From Myxocyprinus asiaticus (Eukaryota > Chordata > Actinopteri > Cypriniformes > Catostomidae): DNA of 64,000 nucleotides. Each line of letters opens with the position of its first letter. Within the stretch, counting starts at the first letter, position 1. The position numbers and the translations under genes are program-made. The stretch is from assembly GCF_019703515.2 (NCBI RefSeq), contig NC_059362.1:45475826-45539825 (forward strand). The letters run 5' to 3'. Shown in pieces: positions 11,898-24,444 of this stretch. The notes below the pieces were generated by a model. That model searched no databases. It was given only the letters and a program-made list of their open reading frames with translations, and was not told the origin of the DNA.

Positions 11898-14422
11898 GTT
11901 TGAACCAATTGAAGTTTATTTATTGAACTTGCTGGACATCCTCCTAGTAATGCATTACAATAATCTATTCTTGAGTTCATGAACGCATGAATTAGTTTTT
12001 CGGCATCAGCAACAGAGAGCATGTGTCGTAACTTAGCAATATTTCTGAGGTGGAAGAATGCTGTTCTACAGACATTGGAAATTTGATTTTCAAAGGACAG
12101 ATTGGTATCAAATATAACACCTAAGTTCTTCGCTGTAGAAGACAATTTAACAGTACATAGCGGTTTATTTTTAGAGGTTTTTGGTCCAATAATTTTCAGA
12201 GTTCAGAAATTTCTGGCCATCCAATCTTTGATTTCATTGATACACTCTGCTAATTTGGAAAACTGTGAAATTTCGTCGGATTTAGAAGAAATATAAAGTT
12301 GAGTAATATAGGCATAACAGTGGAAACTTATTCCACGATTCCTTATAATATCTCCCAAGGTAAGCATATATAAAGGAGAAAAGCAGAGGACCTAAAACTG
12401 ATCCCTGTGGCACTCCATACTTAACTTTTGTTTGATTTGACAATTTCCTCATTTACACATACAAAGTGGTAGTGTTCTCATAAATAGGACCTGAGCCATG
12501 CTAATGCAAGTCCACTAACGGCAACATACTTCTTCAGCCTATTCAAGAGAATATCGTGATCTATCATGACGAAGGCAGCACTAAGATCTAAAAGCACTAG
12601 AAGAGAAATGCAGCCGTGATCAGATGATAAGAGCAAGTCATTTGTAACTCTGATAAGTGCAGTCTCTGTACTGTGATGGTGCTTAAATCCTGACTGAAAT
12701 TGAAATTAATATACACAATTTCTCTGTAGAAATTAACATAGTTGGGAGGACACTACCTTTTCTGGTATTTTCGACATAAATGGTAGATTTGAAATCGGTC
12801 TATAATTAGCCAATTCGCCAAGATCAAGCTGTGGCTTCTTAATAAGCAGTTTGATAACTGCCATTTTAAAGTTTCTTGGGACATGTCCTAAGGAAGTTTT
12901 GTTAGCTCTTCATGACCTATGACAGCACAGGATTGAAGTTGCTCATGAGGAAAATTATGAGACACCGTTTTCTGAGGTGCTGTGACAGTTGATTACATAA
13001 TTCCAATTTGATTTCTTTTTTATCAGTAACGAAATTCATGAAGTCATTACTATTATGCTGCGATGAATATCTGGTTCAGTCGAGGATTTATTCCTAACCA
13101 ATTTAGTCACAATACTGAATAAACACCTAGGACTGTTGTGGTTATTTTCCATGAGTTTGCTTAAATATGCTGACCTGGCAACTTTAAGTGCCTGTCTGTA
13201 GCTACAGTAATCACCATCTGAGTGTATCTGAGTAACACCAAAAACATCACTGTAAATTGTTGCAACACCACCTCCTCGACCCTTCAGACGAGGCTCATTT
13301 TTATAACAATAACCTGGGGAAGTAGATTCATTTAAACTAATATATTCATCCGGTTTAAGCTTTGGTTGAAAGAGATCTAATGTTTAGTAGCCCTACCTTT
13401 ATATGATGTTTATCTTAATTATTATTATTTTATTTTTTTCAAGTTTGACCTTAATAAAAAAATTCTTTAAATGATTTAGTGAAGGGTTTGTGTTTGGTAG
13501 CTCGGGGAACAGACACATATGTGAAATCTAGGTGATACAGTCTCTGTGTTGTAGTTTATGTGACCTGTGTGACGTCTCAAGGCAGCTAGCAGATGTTCGG
13601 ATTAAACAGTTTGTCTGCTTGCTGACCTGGGCCCTAGTTAGTCAAATACTATCACTATTAAGACTATGAGCCAAATAACTTGAGAGGAGAGCGGCACCTT
13701 CACTGGAAGGATGGAGTCCGTCTCTATTTAGCAAGTCAGGTCTACCCCAAAAACTCTATAAATCTTATGCTATTCTCCAGACACCACTCAGACATCCAGC
13801 CGTTCAGTGACACTAATCTACTATAAACCTCATCACCACGATGAGCAGAGAGGGGGCCAGAGCATATTACAGTGTCTGACATCGTTTTTGCAAGTTCACA
13901 CACCTCTTTAACATTATCTCTGGTGATTTCTGACTGGCGAAGCCAGACATCGTTAGTGCCGATGTGAATAACAATTTTCGAAAATCTATGTTTAGCATTA
14001 GACAGCACTTGTAAATTTTATATGATGTCAGACGCCCAAGCCCCCGAAATGCATTTAAAAATAGTGGCTGGAGTCTCTATTTCCACGTTCCTTAAAATAG
14101 AATTGCGTATTACTAAGGCTCTTTCAACATGATTCTCAGTGGGTGCATCACTGAGTGGGGACAATCGATTGGAAACCCTAACAGGAACGGGACAGTGGTG
14201 TCGCTTTGCTGAGTATGCCACCGAAACGTCACCCAATCGCCCTGCTGCGGGGGCTCTACAGCCGGAACAAAAGTTTGTGCATTGCTCGCTGTACTACCCA
14301 CATCCGAAACAGTATCTACTGGCTTCTCTTTCTCACTGACCTCCACTAGTGTTCGGATGCGTGTCTCTACCTCATTAACCTTCTCCATCAGCCTGACTAA
14401 TTCCTTACATTTATCACATATA
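11898..14422 (-). mobile_element. Outer LINE, RT and ORF1 part with esterase-like domain
   Basis: Continuation of the outer element. The minus strand encodes a reverse transcriptase C-terminus (11834-12145: FFHLRNIAKLRHML and DYCNALLGGCP blocks), degraded RT core (about 12400-12860: LANYRPISNLPF), a short piece of endonuclease (about 13240-13300: RGGGVATIYSDVF) directly joined to RT, and ORF1 (13700-14422). ORF1 carries IHIGTND and DGVHPS, the motifs of SGNH-hydrolase/esterase domains known in ORF1 of CR1/L2-type LINEs, with an N-terminal coiled-coil and a CDKC motif. Most of the endonuclease is missing, and several stops show the copy is dead. Confidence 0.75.
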
Positions 14423-16054
14423 CAGTTGTGCTCAAAAGTTTGCATACCCTGGCAGAAATTGTGAAATTTTGGCATTGATTTTGAAAATATGACTGATCAT
14501 GCAAAAAACCTGTCTTTTATTTAAGGATAGTGATCATATGAAGCCATTTATCATCACATAGATGTTTGGCTCCTTTTTAAATCATAATGATAACAGAAAT
14601 CACCCAATTGGCCCTGATCAAAAGTTTATATACCCTTGAATGTTTGGCCTTGTTACAGACACACAAGGTGACACACACAGGTTTAAATGGCAATTAAAGG
14701 TTAATTTCTCACACCTGTGGCTTTTTAAATTGTTATTAGTGCCTGTGTATAAATAGTCAATGAGTTTGTTAACTCTCACATGGATGCACGGAGCAGGCTA
14801 GATACTGAGCCATGGGGAGCAGAAAAGAACTGTCAAAAGACCTGCGTAACAAGGTAATGCAACTTTATAAAGATGGAAAAGGATATAAAAAGATATCCAA
14901 AGCCTTGAAAATGCCAGTCAGTACTGTTCAATCACTTATTAAGAAGTGGAAAATTCGGGGATCTCTTGATACCAAGCCAAGGTCAGGTAGACCAAGAAAG
15001 ATTTCAGCCACAACTGCCAGAAGAATTGTTCGGGATACAAAGAAAAACCCACAGGTAACCTCAGGAGAAATACAGGCTGCTCTGGAAAAAGACGGTGTGG
15101 TTGTTTCAAGGAGCACAATACGACGATACTTGAACAAAATGAGCTGCATGGACGAGTTGCCAGAAAGAAGACTTTACTGCGCCAATACCACAAAAAAGCC
15201 CGGTTACAATATGCCTGACAACACCTTGACACACCTCACAGCTTCTGGCACACTCTAATTTGGAGTGACGAGACCAATATAGAGCTTTATGGTCACAACC
15301 ATAAGCGCTATGTTTGGAGAGGGGTCAATAAGGCCTATAGTGAAAAGAATACCATCCCCACTGTGAAGCATGGTGGTGGCTCACTGATGTTTTGGAGGTG
15401 TGTGAGCTCTAAAGGCACAGGGAATCTTGTGAAAATTGATGACAAGATGAATGCAGCATGTTATCAGAAAATACTGGCAGACAATTTGCATTCTTCTGCA
15501 CGAAAGCTGCGCATGGGATGCCCTTGGACATTCCAGCATGACAATGACCCTAAGCACAAGGCCAAGTTGACCCTCCAGTGGTTACAGGAGAAAACGTTGA
15601 ATGTTCTGGAGTGGCCATCACAGTCTCCTGACCTTAATATCATCGAGCCACTCTGGGGAGATCTCAAACGTGCGGTTCATGCAAGACGACCAAAGACTCT
15701 GCATGACCTGGAGGCATTTTGCCAAGACGAATGGGCAGCTATACCACCTACAAGAATTTGGGGCCTCATAGACAACTATTACAAAAGACTGCACGCTGTC
15801 ATTGATGCTAAAGGGGACAATACACAGTATTAAGAACTAAGGGTATGCAGACTTTTGAACAGGGGTCATTTCATTTTTTTTCATTGTTTCCATGTTTTGT
15901 TTTATGATTGTGCCATTCTATTATAACCTACAGTTGAATATGAATCCCATAAGAAATAAAAGAAATGTGTTTTGCCTGCTCACTCATGTTTTCTTTAAAA
16001 ATGGTACATATATTACCAATTCTCTAAGGGTATGCAAACTTTTGAGCACAACTG
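14423..16054 (+). mobile_element. Tc1-like transposon with IR/DR ends (1.63 kb)
   Basis: The termini are CAGTTGTGCTCAAAAGTTTG and its inverse, flanked by TA on both sides (14421-14422 and 16055-16056). Inner direct-repeat copies of the same motif (about 14616 and 15840) give the IR/DR layout of fish Tc1 elements. The element is inserted in ORF1 of the outer LINE, cutting between its ICDKC motif and upstream coding sequence at 16057 onward. It contains a transposase gene that is nearly intact. Confidence 0.93.
14812..15833 (+). pseudogene. Tc1-like transposase, two lesions
   Basis: The protein begins MGSRKELSKDLR, with a paired-like helix-turn-helix (about residues 8-60), a GRPRK AT-hook-like motif and a second HTH, then the DD34E catalytic domain: WSDET (about 15264), DNDPKH (about 15539) and SPDLNIIE with 34 residues between the second Asp and the Glu. 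The frame is broken by what looks like a single-base loss in an A-run near 15136-15140 and a TGA at 15216-15218, where relatives have CGA. Downstream the frame is open to the stop at 15831-15833. All three catalytic positions survive. Confidence 0.9.
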
Positions 16055-16517
16055 TAAATCCCTCACTGCAGATGGAAGAAGCTATAGTAAACATGTGGCA
16101 TGCAATGCAGGAAGAAATAACATGAGCGGATGCTATGACTTACCGCACCTGTTTGTTGTTGTTATTGTTGTTCTTGAGCAGCGAGGGTTTGAGATCGATG
16201 TGGTTTCTGATCAGCAGATGTTTGAGGTGGATTCAATAATCCGTGTAAAACACAGAGGAGAAAACAAATGCATGCAGTCGAGATGCGAGATGTGGACAAG
16301 CAAAAAAAAAAAAAAGAGAGAGAAATGGTGCGCACTGTAAAATACACACAGTTGAAACAGTAGAAAAGCGGAAAAAAACAAAACAAAGCACGTGGTAAAA
16401 TGGCAAAGGATAAAATGATGAACGTACAAGATTAAGCAATGCTAAGCAGGCTAACAAGCTAGCAAGCTACAAACACAGACTCGTCCAGCATGCTGGCAGC
16501 AACCGGAACAGGAAGTA
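16055..16517 (-). mobile_element. Outer LINE, 5' end
   Basis: Sequence on the far side of the Tc1 insertion continues the minus-strand LINE. The ORF1 frame in this part includes a Cys (CSEGF) close to the CDKC motif across the insertion, and the 5' leader runs to about 16517. The boundary is approximate because no target duplication was found. Confidence 0.5.
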
Positions 16518-17820
16518 AGACTTTTGTGAATTTTGTGTTCTACATAGGGGCATGGAATGACATGTCGGTGAATAAATCATTTCCTTTTTTTGGATGAAAC
16601 ATTCCATTAAGTGGGCTGTATAAGGTTGTAAAGGAATTTGGCAAGCGTTTATGTTTAAAATACAGTAGTTAGGAATGAACACAGAATGAATGGATGGGCC
16701 GTACAGATTCCAGATTGGAAACATTTTCTTTCTGAGTATTGTCTGCTATTGTGTTGTATATTTACCATGTACCCAGAGTAATGTAATGTCATTTTATGCC
16801 CAGAGACCTTCTGCAGCTTCGCAGTAATTAAAATGACAAACATTATGAAAATGAACAATAGACTTGATCAAGGGTCCTGATTCAAGCATGCACCTGGGGT
16901 GACCATCCACCATAACAAACCCCTGCTGGACATCTTTACTTAACATGACTGAGTCTGACACTAACCATTGATTTAAGTGTATTGGTTCATGTTAGGGAGT
17001 AATTGAGCTTGCTAAGGGTTAGGGGTCTCAACAATCACAACTTACCAATGATTTCCAACTCTGACAGTAATTTGTGATCAGTTCAAAAGTAAAATGCCTC
17101 TTGAGTGACTCAAGTTAAAGCAGCACTTATTTCATACCTATAATTCCAGACAAATATAGCTAAACTACTTCTACTGAAATGGTTCTGGCATCCTTGTTTC
17201 TGATGCTATCAGAGGGAATCAATTGTATTTATTTTTTTACTATATCACTGTTGGGGCCTCATTTTTGTGTTAAGTGAAAAGTAAAATTATGTGGTCACTT
17301 ACAATCCAACATAAACTCTGAACAGTGATATATAGCCAATAATTGTAAGTGATTTTGCTCTACTGCATTCAAAAATCCAGCAAACAACATCCCAGAATCA
17401 TGTTATGACTCCCTATACTCTACATCTAACAAGAAAGCAATAAAAAACATATTTTTTATTGAAAACATTAAATACAATATGCACTCAGAAAGATAACTGT
17501 TACGTGTTATTATTATTATTTTTATTTCATTTATGCTTTTATAATTTAAGTATCTATTTTTAAATGGTACATTTACGTATGTGCCTTATTCTTATTCATT
17601 AATTTACTTTGTTATATTAGGCTTGATTTGTGCTGTACAGCCCCTATATACTCCCTGATAGCACACGTACATCACCCAGACATCTATTTGATGTGTGTGT
17701 TGTTTACATCTGGAAGATGTATTTTTAACATTGTTTGCTCTTCTGCATTATGTCTATTATACGTTTCCTCTCAGATGTCTATACGACATTCAGCAAATAT
17801 GTTTGGGACGTTTATGATTA
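16518..17820. other. Intergenic, nothing recognised
   Basis: AT-rich unique-looking sequence without a convincing open frame, splice-site pair or repeat boundary. Confidence 0.5.
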
Positions 17821-18806
17821 TTTAGCCCTATAAAGCCATAAGTATCAAATATGATACACAACGTTTGACGGCTCCTGTTTCACTCTCTGTTCAAGCTGAC
17901 AAGCCAAAAAAAAACTTATGGTATGTAAGTTTCACGTTTATGGCACCATCTAGTGGTTATTTGTGGAAAAAGTGGTTTCATTGTTTATATCGATCTATTT
18001 AAACTGGCGGCAGACTTGCATGAGAAGTGACTCTTATGTTGGGATAAATTACAGCTAATTCTAATAAAGTAAAAGTGACAGTAATGATTATATTGTTACT
18101 GATATTTTAAAATGGGTATTTGCTGAATATGAGCAACTTGTGTTTGGTTAAAATTTTATATATTATTTTATTGAAAAAGCATGTTGAAATTCATGTATCA
18201 AATATGATACAATAGATTTTTGAGACATATCCACAATTACATTTCATTCATGCCCACCACCACAAAAAATAAATAAATAAATAAATTCTGTGTATGTTCA
18301 TTATAAAGATCTCATTATTTTACACTACAAGCTATTATGATGTCATCTCACCATAAGTTCCTGAGTCCCAGCGAATAAAGTTTTACAATTTCCCTTTTTT
18401 AAATGTCAATATAGTGTCTGGTGCATAACATACATATGATAAAAATTGTGTATTGAAAAAAAAATATTGTATTCATATTGTATTTGATGTGCTGAATTGA
18501 ACTGTGATACATTTCAACCCATATTAATAGACCAAGGAGAGGAAGCTGTCATGGCCAAACTCTCAAACATTTAGTATCTCTGAAAAGTCCAGGGAGTCCT
18601 CTGATAATACCCCAATATTTACCACTGTAGAAAAACTTAAATAACAAATGTCCTACACAAAAATCAATTGCTGGATAATGACCTTTAAAGCCTAAAGTAT
18701 CAAATATGATACATAAAAAAAGTGAATTTTTTAATTTTTTTTTTTTTTACAATTTCTTATTATAGTTTGTCTAATGGTACTAAAACAGTTCATATGTCAG
18801 GCTTTA
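17821..18806. mobile_element. MITE with repeated GTATCAAATATGATAC motif
   Basis: The left end TAGCCCTATAAAGCC matches the inverse of the right end GGCTTTACAGGGTTA, so the region is bounded by inverted repeats about 1 kb apart. Inside, the 16-bp near-palindrome GTATCAAATATGATAC occurs three times (about 17843, 18196 and 18695). There is no coding capacity. Confidence 0.6.
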
Positions 18807-20601
18807 CAGGGTTACGATGTTTAGCAGATGTTAATGAGATTGTGATGCTTTCCAGATAAAAAGATGTAAAGCAGACATCGCGGAGATGTACATGTGCTAT
18901 CTGGGTGCCAAGTTAAAAATAATAGCATTTAAAAAACAAAAATTCGGCGACATTAGGTCGAAAGTTTGTCCGCTGAAATTGGTCGGTGCTTACCAAAATT
19001 CGACTGCGCATGTGTGAGCTCCAGTTTTCCGGTGAAATGTCCACAGAGTGGCGCCAAAACAGAGTTGTATTTTTAGTTGTAAATGATGTAATACAGTCAA
19101 CAGGAATGCACATTTTTATTTTAACTTTGAAACCCTAAACCTCTAGAATTATTGTTGCCAAATAAACTTCAGAGGTAGAATAACATTATGAACATACTGT
19201 ATGTGCAGAACGGATGAGGAAAACGCATTTCCAAGAAATATTTGAATTTATTACAAGGCTGATGACCTTAACATTCAACAGGGGTTCACTCCTATTCCAC
19301 AGGATTAAAATACCTTATAAATTATGTTTTGTGATTAATGTAAGCTACGTGAAAGACATAGACATGTTGTGTTAGTTGCCAAACACTGTGCTTAAAACTG
19401 GCACATTATCAAGAGGTGGTAAAATAAAACAAAATTAAAACAGAAGCTCCCCAACATAACATACAAATTACAGGACATAGAAATGATAAGCCTGCTCATC
19501 CAAAGGAGAAGAGAAAGAATAGTGTAAAAACCTAGAGAAAAATAAATCATAAATCAGTGATTGCTGAGATAACCAAAAACCAAAAACAAATTGAAAATGA
19601 AATGGAAAAATCCTTCTTTATTATTAGATCATAACACAAGAATGTAATTATACGTAAGAGCGTATTGACTAAGCAACAGCCCAAAATAAATGCTTTTAGA
19701 GTGTTATGCAGGATGCAAAAACAGTGGCTTGTTTTTGCCACATAGTTTCACCTCATAGTCGTAATTTAGCAGAACAAAAAACCACTGAGAAATTGTTTCT
19801 AGCTTGAAAGCCAAATAGTCGGTCCAGCGCCAAACCCTTTTAAACTCACTAAGTACATTGTTGGGCATACTGTATGGTTGTCCTGTGTCAACATATGCTT
19901 TGGCAGTAACAAGGATCCGACTGTCTTCTTGTAGCAGCAGACCAGAGTTTTAGCCACAGCACGCATTCTTTCACAATGTTATCACGCCACATGCCGAGTC
20001 AAATCACATCAGATTCACAACAGCATTCTTAATCCGACTTTATTCCATCCCTTTACTGCATTCAATCACATACAGTTTTTAAAAAGAATAAAAGGTTCTC
20101 ATCTGTGAACACCGGTGGTGATGGTGGTCAAAACGTTCCATAAACAACATGAGGAAAATGTTGCTGTCGTAAAATAGTGTGCTGTATTTTACAAAAGGGT
20201 GAGATCTTTGTCTCGCAATAAATCACCAGCACCAAAACTGGCTCTTATCTCAAAAGAACACATTTCCCATGGTCAATATGCTGGGTGTTTGGTGATTTGT
20301 CATTTAGCAGAGGCTTTTTATCCAAAGAGATGGCTGCTTTTTGTACCTTTTACTACAATTACTGCACATTTTGTCAGATGTAAATATCTCATACACTTGG
20401 TATTGAAAGAGGGACCTGAACCTATGGACCAGAATATCAAAAGTCATGTTTCTATCCCATTTACAAATTTAATTTATGCACAAAATCAGAATATCGCAAT
20501 AGCAATTTGTGAATTCAATCGCATGTGTTTAAGACAACACAATTGTCACTTTTGGGGAAAAAGAAATAGAAATGGAAGTTGAATCCACTGTAGCTCTTTT
20601 A
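18807..20601. other. Intergenic, no gene recognised
   Basis: Non-coding. The frame at 20199-20582 (+) lacks any domain; its 3' half (from about 20449) is rich in motifs shared with fish Harbinger-type MITEs (GTTTCTATCCCATTTAC, TTATGCACA), which also appear near 21550. Confidence 0.45.
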
Positions 20602-21424
20602 TTAAAGGAATAGTGCACCCAAAAATTCCTCATTCCTCATGCCATCCCAGAAGCGTCACACTTTCTTTCTTCTGCTGAACACATTTGAAGAAAAACAGTA
20701 AAATATCATAACTCAGTAGGTCATTAAAATGCAAGTGGATGGTGACCAGATCTTTGAATCTCCAAATTTCACAGACAGTCAGCATAAATGTCATCGATAC
20801 GACTCCAGTGGTTAAATTAATGTCTTCTAAAGCGAAACAGTCGCTTTTGGTGTGAAAAAGACAAATATTTAAGTACTTTTTAACTAGCAGCATGCACGTT
20901 CACATCACATCAGAGGGCTTGAGAGTGTGACGTATTCGCATTGGCATGTTACGGACGTAATCCCACGTTTTTCTCTCGGTTGAGATCTAAACCAAAACCA
21001 ATGAAGCTTCTGTACAGTGTTCCTCCTACTCACTTGTAAACAGCGCTTTTCTTCCGGGTGTTTCGCACATGCTTCTGATCTCATGTGAACATGCCAATGC
21101 GATTACTGACCTGAGCGACTATTTATAGTTAAAATTGACTGAATTATTGATATTTTTTGCACCAAAAGTGATCATTTAACTTTAGAAGACATTAATTTAA
21201 CCTTTGGAGTGGTATGGATGACGTTTATGCTGCCTTGATTTGATTTTAGGAGCTTCAAATGTCTAATCACCATTCACTTGCATTTTAAGGATGTACTGAG
21301 CTAAGATACAGTATTTTTCTTCAAATGTGTTCTGCTGTAGAAAGAACGTCATACACACCTAGGATGGCATGAGGGTGAGTAAATGATGAGAGAGTTTTCA
21401 TTTTTGGGTAAACCAACCCTTTAA
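20602..21424. mobile_element. Foldback MITE, long inverted arms (about 0.8 kb)
   Basis: The left arm (AAAGGAATAGTGCACCC, CATGCCATCCCAGAAG, CTGCTGAACACATTTGAAG) reappears inverted in the right arm (CTTCAAATGTGTTCTGC, GGATGGCATGAGGGTGAG, AACCAACCCTTTAAA). The two arms of roughly 400 bp make up nearly the whole element. Related copies occur at 31830-32762, 42836-43068 and 49430-51320. Confidence 0.75.
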
Positions 21425-22454
21425 ATGTAATAATTACTTCATTACATAATAAATTCCTATTGAAGTGTATTTGGTAAATGTGTTTCTATTGTTGTTTATC
21501 CAATAAAAAAACATATGCACCTCAAGCAAATGAGCATATCAAATTTTATGCACATTTTGGAGGTTTTATTCCATGGCTGGGTCTATCTTGTGACTCCAGT
21601 AAGCAACCCACTTAGCAACCCCTGAGTAAATAAAGTCAGAACAACATCCTTCCTTTCTTCCTGAAGGTATGACTGGAAAACAGGGAAGGAAGGATTTGAC
21701 TGCACCCTGATTGAAAATGAACATTACTGACTAATACACCAGAAACATAGATCTTATCCAATATTGGATTTCTAAAGAAAATATGAGTGATGCTAGGGTG
21801 TTTTGAGTGGTTGCCGGGGCATTGCTATGCAGTTGCTAAGATGTTCCAAGTGGTTGTTAGCACATTACTGGAGAGATTCTTATGAAACCCATCAAGAAAA
21901 TGTCTTGGTCCCCTTTACTCCAAAATCAAATGAAGCGTAACAATTTTTTTTTTTAATTGTGACATTATTTTCAGAACAGTTACGTACATTTGACCCCCAA
22001 TGCTTATTACCACAATGCAAAAAAAGATGGTCATTATGATATCCTCATTACTGCAAAGTGAAACAATTATTGATTATTTAACTTGTAAAGCACCTATACG
22101 CCATAGTAATACTCCTTTAGTGCAATCTTTCATTTTGGCTGATTTTAATTTTAAAAATCATTGGACAACACCACCTTTTTTACTTTTATACAGTAAAGAT
22201 GGCTGTGTTTCGTTAATTAGAATCATCATTGAAAACCATGCGAATAGTAAAAGTAAAACGTTCGAACCCATTACAGTAATAAGAATTAGGGGGTCAAATG
22301 GAAACCAAGTGTCCTGAAAATAATGTGACAATGCAAAACATCTAAATATAATTATTTTAATTTGTTTTTATTGATTTGGGTTTAAGTATGACCAGGACAT
22401 CTTCTTGATGGGATTAGTAAGAATCACCCCCTGTGCAGTTGCCATGCGTGTTCT
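21425..22454. other. Intergenic, nothing recognised
   Basis: AT-rich. The open frame at 22000-22317 (+) has no recognisable motif and no splice context. Confidence 0.5.
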
Positions 22455-23040
22455 AATAATAATAATATGTTTAATTTGTATAGCGCCTTTCTAAACCCAA
22501 GGTCGCTTTACAGAATCAATCACAACAAGAAATAAATCACAATCAATTTCAACAATACACCAATAAAACCCCTCATGGACAAGGGGAGTAACATATAGAA
22601 AAAAGATGTGTTTTCAGGAGTTTATTGAAAGAAAGCAAGGAAGAGGCTTCACATAAGTTCTAAAGGAAGAGAGTTCTATAGTCTAAGGCCAGCAAGCCTA
22701 AAACTACCTGGACCCCATAGAGACTAATCTAAATTTAGGAACTGCAAGTAAGCCAGAAACAAGGGAAAGCAGCCAGGGGAGTAGGGTTGTAGTAACTCGG
22801 ATAAGCTTTGTATGTGAGGATGAGGATCTGGAACTGGATGCAAAAGGAGAGAGGGAGATTTGCACATATTGAAGTCGTTTGGCAGTTTTTGCAGAAAGAC
22901 CAAAGAAAAGTGAATTGCAGTAATCACAAAGGCATGTATAATGGTTTCAGCATCCTGGAGGCTGAGAGACGAGTGAATACGGGAGATGCTACGAAGGTGG
23001 GAAAAAAAGCCGTCTTTACAACCTTACAAACATGAGCTTC
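22455..23040 (-). mobile_element. LINE 3' fragment
   Basis: Read on the minus strand, the segment ends in a string like AGGCGCTATACAAATTAAAC followed by a short ATT repeat, the signature of a fish L2-type LINE tail. It is a 5'-truncated copy with no intact frame. The right boundary is approximate. Confidence 0.55.
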
Positions 23041-23936
23041 AAATGAGTGCATTCTGGGTGCATTGCTTGGTTGCTGGGTGTTTGATTACTGGCCTGAGTC
23101 AAAAGGGCCCACCCCCATGTTTATGTCTGGTCTATTCTGGTCTTCAGATATGGCTGAGGTCTTTCCTTCAGTGTAAGCATGTAGAATTTTATCGCCCATT
23201 TTATCGTCTGCAAGGCAAATATAAATAAATCTGATTTTCAAGAAAAGTAAGACAACACCTCTCCTCAACAACCCGCATGATCTGAGGTATCATTAACGTC
23301 CACAGCACAACTGGTACTGTTACGCAGCAAAGTGAAATACTAGGGCTAGAGATTTTAATAAACAACCACAAACCCAACAAAAACAGAAGAATAGAGCTTT
23401 GAAAAGTGCTGAAATGTAATTGAGTATGATAAATGATAGTAGGGGAAGTGACCCAATTAAGCCCACCCAAATCTAAGTTTGACATGTTTTCTTATATAAA
23501 TGTTAACAGTCTTCCAATAAAGTGAGTATTGAATCAAAGATTAATCTCTCATCTAAACACTCATAAACTGACAAAATTAAGTTACTTTATTTAACTGCAA
23601 ATGTAAAAAGTCTTGAGTGGGCTTTTAAGGAACATGTGTCCCATTTAAGCCCACATGCTTCACAGTTTACTAAATTATTTTTTTATTTAGACCTCAAACA
23701 TCATAACCAGTTAATGAAATATTTAATTTCCGAATCCAACAAGTTTTAACCATATTTGGACGGTCCTTATCATTTTTTCTCGTCTATTAAATTTCTCCCT
23801 GCAATGTAAATAGGTTCAGCATGAGTTGAGGATGAATTCAGTTTAATATGAGGAATAATTATTAGGAATAATAGGGGTCAATGGAAAATAAACCTCAATC
23901 ATTTATAGCAGAGTCAAAGTAAACACATTATATCCT

Positions 23937-24160
23937 TTTCAGAATCAGAACGAGCTTTATTGCCAAGCATGCTTACACACATACAAGGAATTTGTCTTGG
24001 CGACAGAAGCTTCCAGTGCACAAACAATACAAGACAAGATATATATATATATAAAAATAGAATAAAAATAAAAAGCGAACAGAAAATATAGTATATACAG
24101 AAATACTCAATAAGACAAAAAATATATCCATGTACAAATACAAATCTGATATTTATTTTC
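23937..24160 (-). mobile_element. LINE 3' fragment nested in DNA element
   Basis: The plus strand reads GAATCAGAACGAGCTTTATT, which on the minus strand is the 3' end common to a family of fish LINE tails. A short (TA)n tract lies at about 24038-24055. There is no coding capacity. Confidence 0.5.
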
Positions 24161-24444
24161 ATGAATAAAAAACCCTATATTTTACAGTGTAGAGCATGTT
24201 TGTTACTGGTGTTTAAACAAATAAAATAATGATTCTGCTTTTTAAGCTTTGAGCAAACGGGCTTTTCAAAGGCACTGTTCCTTATAAGCCCACATGAAAC
24301 GAACATTATATTTCTGGATGATAATTACAGACAGAGCACTAAATCTTTTATATTTTCATTTAATGTGGTTTTCAGCTGTTTTTATTCATTTATTTTCTTT
24401 TACAGCATCTATCTTTGTGATCACTCAGGCAGTGTCCTGCACTA

